Positions 34,884 to 41,143 of a stretch of 41,143 nucleotides of DNA are shown in pieces. Under the pieces are notes generated by a model. The model saw nothing but the letters and a program-made list of their open reading frames with translations. It ran no database searches and had not been told where the DNA came from. The position numbers and the translations under genes are program-made. Position 1 is the first letter of the stretch. The number at the start of each line of letters is the position of its first letter. This DNA comes from Prevotellaceae bacterium. Its GTDB lineage: Bacteria; Bacteroidota; Bacteroidia; Bacteroidales; UBA932. The stretch covers positions 1 through 41,143 of the forward strand of contig JAISFN010000072.1 in assembly GCA_031263585.1 (NCBI GenBank), read 5' to 3'.

Positions 34884-35306
34884 ATGGAACCGAAAAGTTT
34901 TATTATACATCGTTTGGTAAAGAGCGAAGATTTGAATCATCATGGCTCGTTATTTGCCGGTCGCGGAGCCGAGTGGATGGTAGAAGCTGGATTTATTGCC
35001 GCTGCCAGTTTGCTGAATCCTAAAAATATAGTTTGTTTGAAAATTCACGGTATTGAGTTTCGTAACCCTATCCGCCCGGGGCAAACATTGTGTTTTGATG
35101 CCCGCGTTATAAACACAGGACGTACAAGCCTTACCTCATACGTTTCGGTAAGCATTGTCAATGAGGAAAAAACGGTGGTCGAAGGTTTTATGACCTTTGT
35201 ATATGTTGATGAAAATACCCTACCCAAACCGCATGGCATTGTTATTGAACCTGTAAGCGATGAAGATAAAGCCCTGCAAAAAAGAGTAAAGGAACTACCA
35301 CGTTAA
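34884..35306 (+). CDS. acyl-CoA thioesterase, hotdog fold
   Basis: The protein has 140 residues, the length of a single-domain hotdog protein. LNHHGSLFAGRGAEWMVEAG is the YciA/BACH-type active-site segment, with the NxxGxLxGG-like turn. GIEFRNPIRPGQTLCFDARV and SYVSVSIVNEEKTVVEGFM fit the later strands. It would hydrolyse acyl-CoA or a related thioester in the cytoplasm; the substrate cannot be read from the sequence. It is coupled to the transketolase genes (2-base gap), although no metabolic link is obvious. Confidence 0.9.
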   Translation: MEPKSFIIHRLVKSEDLNHHGSLFAGRGAEWMVEAGFIAAASLLNPKNIVCLKIHGIEFRNPIRPGQTLCFDARVINTGRTSLTSYVSVSIVNEEKTVVEGFMTFVYVDENTLPKPHGIVIEPVSDEDKALQKRVKELPR

Positions 35307-35325
35307 AAAATACATAATAAGCTAA

Positions 35326-35396
35326 GGAATAATCATATAGTGTCGTAATTGTTGAAAATAGTACCGTACGAAACGACACAATCTTCGCGCTATTCC
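35326..35396. promoter_or_regulatory. long imperfect hairpin before the sigma factor gene
   Basis: GGAATA (35326-35331) and GTGTCGT (35340-35346) pair with ACGACAC (35373-35379) and TATTCC (35391-35396), respectively. It lies in the 123-base gap between the thioesterase stop and the ECF sigma factor start. It could terminate the first unit (no T-run is seen) or act as an operator or leader for the second. Confidence 0.45.
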
Positions 35397-35429
35397 TCCC
35401 GAAAACTAATCAGTATCACCAGTTAATAG

Positions 35430-35981
35430 ATGAGCGAAAGCTATACCGATAAAGAATTGTTAGCCATGTTCCGCAACGAACAACGGAAGAATTATGCTTT
35501 CAATCTTATTACACGGAAATACCAGGAACGATTGTACTGGCATATCCGTAAACTGGTTATTTCGCACGAGGATGCCGACGATTTACTTCAAAACACATTG
35601 GTTAAAGCCTGGAGTGCATTGGACGATTTCAGGGAGGAGTCGCAGCTGTTTACATGGTTGTATCGCATTGCAACCAATGAGGCGCTTACTTTTTTACGTA
35701 AAAAACGTACCCGTTTGTTTTTACCGCTGGTTGACGTGGAGACGCAATTATCCAACAGCCTGGAAAGCGACCCCTACTTCGACGGAAACGAACTTCAGAA
35801 AAAACTTCAGAAAGCAATATTGAAATTACCCGAAAAACAGCGCGTTGTTTTTAATATGAAATATTTTGACGAATTGAAATACGAAGAGATATCGGCAATA
35901 CTCGGCACTTCGGTAGGAGCTTTAAAAGCTTCCTATCATCATGCCGTTGAAAAAATAGAAAAATTTTTGAAAGAAGATTAA
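35430..35981 (+). CDS. ECF-type RNA polymerase sigma factor
   Basis: The protein has 183 residues. Region 2 contains DADDLLQNTLVKAWSALDDF and the WLYRIATNEALTFLRKKR helix (-10 recognition). Region 4 contains LPEKQRVVFNMKYFDELKYE followed by the helix-turn-helix EEISAILGTSVGALKASYHH (-35 recognition). The spacing is that of a compact two-domain ECF factor. The two downstream genes encode a small membrane protein and an exported protein, as in the common Bacteroidota ECF modules in which envelope stress is sensed. The hairpin upstream may control it. No classical zinc anti-sigma motif (HxxxCxxC) is encoded next to it. Confidence 0.94.
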   Translation: MSESYTDKELLAMFRNEQRKNYAFNLITRKYQERLYWHIRKLVISHEDADDLLQNTLVKAWSALDDFREESQLFTWLYRIATNEALTFLRKKRTRLFLPLVDVETQLSNSLESDPYFDGNELQKKLQKAILKLPEKQRVVFNMKYFDELKYEEISAILGTSVGALKASYHHAVEKIEKFLKED

Positions 35982-36038
35982 ACCTTTCAGATGAATACTA
36001 GTCAAACAATAATAGTTGTAAAAGGAGATGTAAGTTAA

Positions 36039-36488
36039 ATGTTACAGGATAAGTTAAATAAGAATCCATTTACAGTACCCGAGAATTATTTCGACCGCTT
36101 TCCTATGCGGATGCAGGAACGTTACGCCTTTACAAAAAATGCAAAGGCAGGTTTGGGTATCTGGGCGACAATCAGGCCGCACTTGGCTTATGTTGGTGGA
36201 TTTGTCGCCTTAGCTTTACTTGCTTATGGAGGCTTTTCATTGGCTGGAGATAGTAATGCCCCTGAAAAAAGCGCCATTGCCAATACCAAAACAAGACCAG
36301 TATCTGTCGGGTCGTTTATCAATAACAATACAAAATCATACGCTCAATTCACAAACACTAACCCCCTTATTCGTATTGTTGATGACAATGACGCCAAATC
36401 TAAATCAAAAATCGATATGGATGAAGATATTATGAATTATTTGGCTGCTGAAAATATCAGCGCCGAAGATATTCTTGGGTTTGAATAG
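36039..36488 (+). CDS. small membrane protein of the ECF module
   Basis: The protein has 149 residues. The start NKNPFTVPENYFDRFPMRMQ is a pattern common in Bacteroidota proteins encoded after ECF sigma factors. One membrane helix (about 50-72) follows, then a polar tail that is probably periplasmic. It could be an anti-sigma-type regulator: the N-terminal part would be cytoplasmic and could hold the sigma factor at the membrane. This is inferred from position and topology only. An AAAGGAG ribosome-binding site precedes the ATG, and the next gene starts within a few bases of its stop. Confidence 0.75.
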   Translation: MLQDKLNKNPFTVPENYFDRFPMRMQERYAFTKNAKAGLGIWATIRPHLAYVGGFVALALLAYGGFSLAGDSNAPEKSAIANTKTRPVSVGSFINNNTKSYAQFTNTNPLIRIVDDNDAKSKSKIDMDEDIMNYLAAENISAEDILGFE

Positions 36489-36506
36489 AAGGTGAGGAGG
36501 TTGTAT

Positions 36507-37274
36507 ATGAAACAAGTATTGATTTTTTTGGCAATATTGGGTGCCTGCCCGTTGCATGTTATTGCACAGGATTCGAAAAAAACTACTTCGCAAAGCCAGC
36601 AATCAAATTATGATAATAAAAAATATTCTCCGAATACTAAAGGAGGAGGGTATGCAGGGGTTGTAGTTGATACGGTAATTACATTGCCCGATGGCTCCGC
36701 TACCGGGTATTTTTCTTTTTCTTTTTCGAGTAATGATGCCGAACAGGATATGAACCCGGTATTTTTTAATAATGTGTGGAATTTGCCGCCATTGGGTGCA
36801 CGCCGTGATTTTGAAGAAACACAGGAGCAGATTCTCCGGCAAATAGATGAAGATGCCAATCGGCTTAACCACTGGTTGAACCAGCAGGTTGCATTGCGTA
36901 ACGAGCGGGTTAAGCAATACTGGAAAGAACAGAAAGAAATTTTGTTTATCCAGATTATGGAATTGACGCCCGAAGAGGCAAAATTATTCTGGCCTTTATA
37001 CAACGAATTTTCAAATAAAAAGGATGAAATATCCAGCAAGCGTCAAACAATAAATAATAAATTGCGTAAGGCCAGTTTATATAACATTAACGATAAAGAA
37101 GCCGATATGTTTGCAAAAGAACATATCAATTTATTGACACAGGAAAACAATTTGCAGCAAGAGTATTATAGAAGATTTAAAGCCATTTTAAAACCGAGTA
37201 AATTATTAATGATATATAAGGCCGAAGATGCGTTTAAATTAATGATGCTGCAAAAGAGAGGGCAAATAGAATAA
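36507..37274 (+). CDS. exported protein of the ECF module, Spy/CpxP-like helical
   Basis: I choose the ATG at 36507, which follows a GTGAGGAGG ribosome-binding site; a GTG at 36492 would lie partly in that site. The product has 255 residues, with a signal peptide (about 1-18, ending HVIAQ). A polar, G/S-rich segment follows, then a helical C-terminal half. That half contains LTPEEAKLFWPLYNEFSNKK, a pattern shared with the small periplasmic proteins often annotated as sensors of ECF-type sigma factors in this phylum. It also has long amphipathic helices (RRFKAILKPSKLLMIYKAED), as in Spy/CpxP-type chaperone-like folds. It may report on the periplasm to the module. The role is inferred. Confidence 0.78.
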   Translation: MKQVLIFLAILGACPLHVIAQDSKKTTSQSQQSNYDNKKYSPNTKGGGYAGVVVDTVITLPDGSATGYFSFSFSSNDAEQDMNPVFFNNVWNLPPLGARRDFEETQEQILRQIDEDANRLNHWLNQQVALRNERVKQYWKEQKEILFIQIMELTPEEAKLFWPLYNEFSNKKDEISSKRQTINNKLRKASLYNINDKEADMFAKEHINLLTQENNLQQEYYRRFKAILKPSKLLMIYKAEDAFKLMMLQKRGQIE

Positions 37275-37629
37275 GTAGGCTAATTTGTAATAATCGAGAC
37301 TTGATCTTACAGACAGTTAAAAAAGTTTTGATTTATCTGACAATTATTTTTCTTTTCAAACGCCCTCTGGGCTTGTTGAGGAGGGGATTTAAAAAGAAAA
37401 GTAAAAGTGTGTGTTCGGATTTTGCTCATTAGAGGACTGTACGATAAAATATTAACTATTGCAGCTAATTGTATGATAAAGGTATTTAAAGTACATCTTC
37501 ATTTTTTGTAGTTATTAGGAGTTTTAGGCTTAATCGCTTATACTAAGTCACTATCAACTTAAGTGTAGTGTAGCGAACCGAACTTGCGGGTTCGTCAAAG
37601 GCAATGACAGCAAAGTAGTGGGCGTGGTA
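37275..37629. other. gap with hairpins after the ECF module
   Basis: An imperfect 19-base inverted repeat (37349-37367 with 37381-37399, about 16 positions pairing) could end the ECF operon. A second small hairpin lies at 37574-37594 (CGAACC with GGTTCG), followed by CAAAGGCAATGACA, similar in style to the inside of the MITE-like element at 27537. There is no coding frame. Confidence 0.45.
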
Positions 37630-38757
37630 TTAATTTATTAATTTCACGGTTTTTAAAACTAAGTCAGAAAAAATTATTTTGGCATTGCCATTTTGCCCGA
37701 TATGCCCGATACAGTGGTTAAATTGCTTATACAATTCGTATACGTTTTTTTGATTAATAAAGGGTGCAAATTTTTGTGCCCAATCGTATTCATTAAAGCC
37801 TAAATAAACAGTGTCTTCAATTTTCAGGTTAAGCATAAAATTTTCGCGTAAAATACTTTCGGCGTAACTTAAAAATGCTTTTTGTCGTTCACGTCCCCAC
37901 CCTGCCATGTCCTCTGCCCACTCCAGCAAAGTTATCACGTCGTTTGAGTAGCTGTAACGCATCAGCATTACAAATGCACTGAAATACTCATTTTCACTGT
38001 CGCGGTTAGCCAGTATCTGCATAGCCTGCCGATAATTTCCCTGTGCCAGCCTTGCCGCCGCATGTGCATCCTTATCAGGAATGCCTTTACCCAGCAAAGC
38101 TTTCACAATTTCCGGCTCTTCAATAGGTGGCAACTTTATCAACTGTGTACGCGAGTAGATGGTTTTAAGTACCTGTCCTGAATTTTCCGAAACCAGTAAA
38201 AACAAGGTGTTTGTAGGTGGCTCTTCAATTAATTTCAGTAAGCGGTTGGCCGATGTTACATTTAACCGTTCGGGCAGCCATATTATCATCACCTTGTACT
38301 CAGCCTCGTAAGGTTTTAGATTTAATTTCGAAATAATGCGGTCGGCCTCGTTAGCGCTTATGTTTCCCTGCTTGTTATCAATACCGATTGTTTCGTACCA
38401 GTCCTGCTCGGTAAAATAAGGATTTGTGCTTAGCAATTGCCTCCAATCATTTATAAAATAGTCGCTTATTGGTTTTTTATCGCTGGAAATACTTTTTGTC
38501 GAATTCACCGGGAATACGAAATGCAAGTCGGGATGAATGAGTTTCTGGTATTTATGACATGACGGACAAACCCCACACGAATCGTCCTCATCTTTGTTTT
38601 CGCAGCAAACATATTGTGCATAAGCAACAGCCAAAGGTAACGTACTGTAGCCCGATTTGCCCAAAAAAAACTGCGCATGGCTAATACGTCCCTCTTTAAC
38701 TGTTTGTATCAATTTTGCTTTTAACTCATTTTGCCCGATAATATCTTTAAACAACAT
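37630..38757 (-). CDS. holB: DNA polymerase III subunit delta prime
   Basis: The protein has 375 residues. The start MLFKDIIGQNELKAKLIQTV, followed by ISHAQFFLGKSGYSTLPLA, corresponds to the clamp-loader AAA+ module with a degenerate P-loop. The cysteine module around DSCGVCPSCHKYQKLIHPDL is the zinc-binding insertion of delta-prime and DnaX proteins. VMIIWLPERLNVTSANRLLK and EEPPTNTLFLLV are the later AAA+ motifs. It helps load the sliding clamp in replication. The ATG at 38755-38757 is the natural start. folK lies upstream on the same strand with a 243-base gap, so they may not share a transcript. Confidence 0.95.
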   Translation of the reverse strand: MLFKDIIGQNELKAKLIQTVKEGRISHAQFFLGKSGYSTLPLAVAYAQYVCCENKDEDDSCGVCPSCHKYQKLIHPDLHFVFPVNSTKSISSDKKPISDYFINDWRQLLSTNPYFTEQDWYETIGIDNKQGNISANEADRIISKLNLKPYEAEYKVMIIWLPERLNVTSANRLLKLIEEPPTNTLFLLVSENSGQVLKTIYSRTQLIKLPPIEEPEIVKALLGKGIPDKDAHAAARLAQGNYRQAMQILANRDSENEYFSAFVMLMRYSYSNDVITLLEWAEDMAGWGRERQKAFLSYAESILRENFMLNLKIEDTVYLGFNEYDWAQKFAPFINQKNVYELYKQFNHCIGHIGQNGNAKIIFSDLVLKTVKLIN

Positions 38758-39000
38758 TTCCCGATAATGATTTTCACAAAGGTATAACTTTTATAAAAAT
38801 GGAAAAAGGCTTATGTTAATCAGGCAAACACATGAAATTATATTTTACACTGGATTACTTCGTGCTTTGCCCTAGAAAAGACCCACTAAATCATAATTTT
38901 ACGTCACTGCTGGCCATAGGTGGAGCAATCCAGTATTTTTCATTTTTTCACATTAATAATTTGATGTTTTATTGTTTTTTCAGCTGCAATTATTTATTAT

Positions 39001-39483
39001 CTATCTTATATTCCACACCTTAGCTGTATCTATGCATTTTTCCAACAATTGTTGAATGGTAAGTTCAAGTACCGGATGTTTTAATTCGGGGGCAATTTCA
39101 TTCAACGGCAGTAAAGTAAAATAACGCTCGTGCAAACGGGAGTGAGGGATGATTAAATCTTCCTGATTTATAATTGCTGAATCATAAAAAAGAATGTCAA
39201 TATCCAATGTACGTGCCTGATAACCCTGCGAATTCGTGTGTTTCCGCCCCATATCGGCCTCAATTTTATGTATTTCGGACAATATTTTCTGTGGGGGTAA
39301 TTCCGTTTTAGTACAAATTACCTGATTAATAAAATTATCCGAAACAAAGCCCCATGCCTCCGACTCATACAGTGAAGATTGACGTATAATCATACCAATT
39401 CGTTCTTCAATCATTTGCCGGGTGCGATCAAGTATATTTACTCTTTCTCCTTTGTTACTGCCTAATAATAAATAAGTATCCAT
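39001..39483 (-). CDS. folK: 6-hydroxymethyl-dihydropterin pyrophosphokinase
   Basis: The protein has 160 residues, the normal HPPK length. The start MDTYLLLGSNKGERVNILD, SLYESEAWGF, the substrate segment ARTLDIDILFYD (both active-site Asp pairs) and the RLHERYFTLLPLNEIAPELK C-terminal pattern are all present. It transfers pyrophosphate from ATP to the pterin in folate synthesis. The start lies only about 20 bases from the remnant of an IS630 element, so its native promoter region has been replaced or disturbed. Confidence 0.96.
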   Translation of the reverse strand: MDTYLLLGSNKGERVNILDRTRQMIEERIGMIIRQSSLYESEAWGFVSDNFINQVICTKTELPPQKILSEIHKIEADMGRKHTNSQGYQARTLDIDILFYDSAIINQEDLIIPHSRLHERYFTLLPLNEIAPELKHPVLELTIQQLLEKCIDTAKVWNIR

Positions 39484-39504
39484 TAAAAATTAGTTTTAAT
39501 TATA

Positions 39505-40498
39505 TTCCAATGCGAAAGCATGATTTTCTGCCCCTTTCCCATACCAGCCAGAGATCTGTTCAAGACGTTATGCATAATTATCTTTTGTCAGATAATCATG
39601 TGGGTCAAGCCATTTATTTTTCAATTTTATCCAAAGTATTGCTCCGATATTCAATTAGGGCGAATAAGGAGGAAAAATGCACAAAAACAATCCCTTGTTC
39701 CACCAATACGGAATTATTTCCCTGATTGCTTTGTTTGTGTGTATTCGTGCATTGTCCAGAACTACAAAGGCGGTGCGTTTTATAGCAAAAGAGAATTTCT
39801 CCAAAAACTCCAGAATAAACTGTGTTTCTATGTTCTGTTCTGTAACCTGTCAACGAACCTAATTAACCCCAAACAATTAAATTTATAGAATTTATCCGTC
39901 AAATAGCAGACTTCTTCATTGGCAAACTGCCAGTCATAAGGTATATAACCCTCGCTGCATGCATGGGTCTCATCTCCATAGTAAAGTCTATTTCTCTCTT
40001 CCGGCTCACATTTTCACGTTCTGTGAGTTTCTCTATCTGAAGTTCATAATGTGCTGCCAGCGGGTTACCTTTGGGGCGGCGTCTTATGCGTTTATATCGT
40101 TCGCCAGCGTTTTTAAAAAAGCTTTGAAAGCGCTATCACATACCTTTTTACTGCTCTCTGTTTCCCATTTCGCCTTAGTCGTGCGCATACGCTGCCGGTT
40201 AGCTTTAACAGCGGTAGGAATTGATTCTTTATCTTGCGCTTCTATAATAGCTTTACATCCGCGTCCCGTCTTGATTATCAATCCTTATAACCCTTCGTTT
40301 TTATACCATTTAACCCATGTGTCAACACTTACATTGCACATGGAGGTTATCTTGCCAACATCTTTGGAGGTACGTCCTTCTGATTTGAGCAATATGCTTT
40401 GGCAACGTATCCAAAAACTATGGCTTTACCATTCTCTGACTCCTAACTCCATGCGTTGTTCCGGAGTGAGTGAGGGGGTATTTACTTGTACCATATTA
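39505..40498 (-). pseudogene. IS630-family transposase, multiply broken
   Basis: Reading the minus strand from the start at about 40496-40498 (MVQVNTPSLTPEQRMELG), segments in different frames together recover most of an IS630 transposase. They include SEGRTSKDVGKITSMCNVSV (helix-turn-helix), IEAQDKESIPTAVKANRQRM, RRPKGNPLAAHYELQIEKL, and YYGDETHACSEGYIPYDWQF (first catalytic Asp). FVVLDNARIHTNKAIREIIP (second catalytic Asp) and CIFPPYSP follow, and then the KLKNKWLDPHDYL region. The final catalytic Glu (usually NIAE) is changed to NIGA. Several stops and frameshifts make it inactive. Confidence 0.85.
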
Positions 40499-40640
40499 GG
40501 AACAAAAATACAAACTAATTTAGACTAATTTATGACTAGTACTTACTTTCATATTTTTTGGTGTAATCAAACAGCTGTTAATCAAACTTGACTTCAAGCA
40601 CCTCTTTTATGCCTTTTCAACAACTTTGAAAATAACTTTT

Positions 40641-40904
40641 TTATAAACCTCTAACAATCCTTCGGGAAAAGTTCATTGAATTCAATAAATTAATAGCTAC
40701 ATCAAATTCACCAAGCTCCCGCAACAGTTCTGCCTGTAATAACCAATCATCCGGTTTATCGGCTTTTGCAAATGCTGACAAAAGCCGGTATGCGTTTCCG
40801 ATAAAAATAGTTTTCTGTATAGCACTCCCTTCTTTGTTTTTGTACCTTTTTAACGAATGGTGGTTTACAGCGTGTAAAATATTTGGTGGTGAGGTAAAAA
40901 GCAT
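40641..40904 (-). pseudogene. unrecognised gene fragment
   Basis: The frame has 87 residues, with a coding-like stretch from about residue 35 (IGNAYRLLSAFAKADKPDDW, then LLQAELLRELGEFDVAINLL) that resembles a TPR-type helical pair. The first 30 residues look random, and I see no ribosome-binding site. It is probably the C-terminal remnant of a larger protein, or a small unknown gene. It lies directly next to the IS630 remnant. Confidence 0.35.
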
Positions 40905-41143
40905 GCTGATATAATCTTTTTATATATAGCTCATTATAATCAAATTTAAGAACTCCATATCGTTGTTATTTAGAATGATTACAAACAACGGAATTGTAAA
41001 TGACTGATTATATGATATCTTTTTAATTAAATATTTTGTTTTGATGATTTAATAAATATTAAATTCGCTTTTACATGATTGGATGCCAATAAATTGATGC
41101 AACATACTTTTTGAAACATCACCAATAGTAGAAATATCATTTT
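40905..41143. other. AT-rich end of window
   Basis: There is no coding frame, hairpin or repeat that I can support in these last bases. Confidence 0.5.

Noticed and set aside
38832-39023. 63-codon open frame between holB and folK
   Set aside because: It has no ribosome-binding site or recognisable domain, and it runs into the folK gene on the opposite strand.
1-41143. CRISPR array or prophage
   Set aside because: No regularly spaced repeats and no phage structural, integrase or lysis genes were found.

Overview
The window is an AT-rich stretch of a Bacteroidota chromosome, most likely from the order Bacteroidales. The signs are several start-proximal TAnnTTTG boxes (the -7 element of the Bacteroidota housekeeping sigma factor), a PorE-like/PorP pair of the type IX secretion and gliding families, DUF3667 and beta-propeller lipoproteins, and an LptF/G-like permease next to ribBA. 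I see no tRNA, rRNA, CRISPR array, phage module or replication origin.

Layout. 1-3.2 kb: a DUF3667 membrane protein followed by decayed genes (a propeller fragment, a transposase fragment, an unknown gene with three in-frame stops, a frameshifted outer-membrane barrel). 3.7-6.7 kb (minus): an NtrY/NtrB-type histidine kinase and an NtrC-type sigma-54 activator. 7.0-17.7 kb (plus): a divergent operon with a HlyD/MacA-like adaptor, three FtsX/MacB-like permeases, a propeller-like lipoprotein and one LolD/MacB-like ATPase. The gap between the two blocks holds a perfect 7+7 palindrome and a sigma-54 type -24/-12 promoter, so the two-component system probably switches on the transporter operon. 17.7-19.0 kb: a decayed IS5-family element. 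19.2-23.3 kb: lptF/G-like gene, ribBA, fmt. 24.0-28.2 kb: PorE-like OmpA protein with an added SPOR domain, a PorP/SprF protein, a short inverted-repeat element (MITE-like) and an NlpE-like lipoprotein. 28.2-31.2 kb: a relic zone with remnants of ISL3, IS1182 and ISAs1 transposases around an S41 peptidase and the C-terminal piece of a radical SAM/SPASM maturase. 31.3-32.0 kb: a TonB-like protein. 33.0-35.3 kb: a split transketolase and a hotdog thioesterase. 35.4-37.3 kb: an ECF sigma factor with two downstream envelope proteins. 37.6-39.5 kb (minus): holB and folK. 39.5-40.9 kb: an IS630 remnant and an unrecognised gene fragment.

Two themes stand out. One is envelope biology: a sigma-54 controlled multi-permease export system, lipopolysaccharide export, a type IX-like anchor pair, TonB and an ECF stress module. 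The other is decay: at least seven different transposase families are present only as broken fragments, often abutting the ends of host genes. The least ordinary objects are the propeller lipoprotein inside the ABC operon, the truncated SPASM maturase coupled to an S41 peptidase, the PorE-like protein ending in SPOR, and the MITE whose ends match the local IS5 element. I did not find a wholly novel system that the sequence alone proves.
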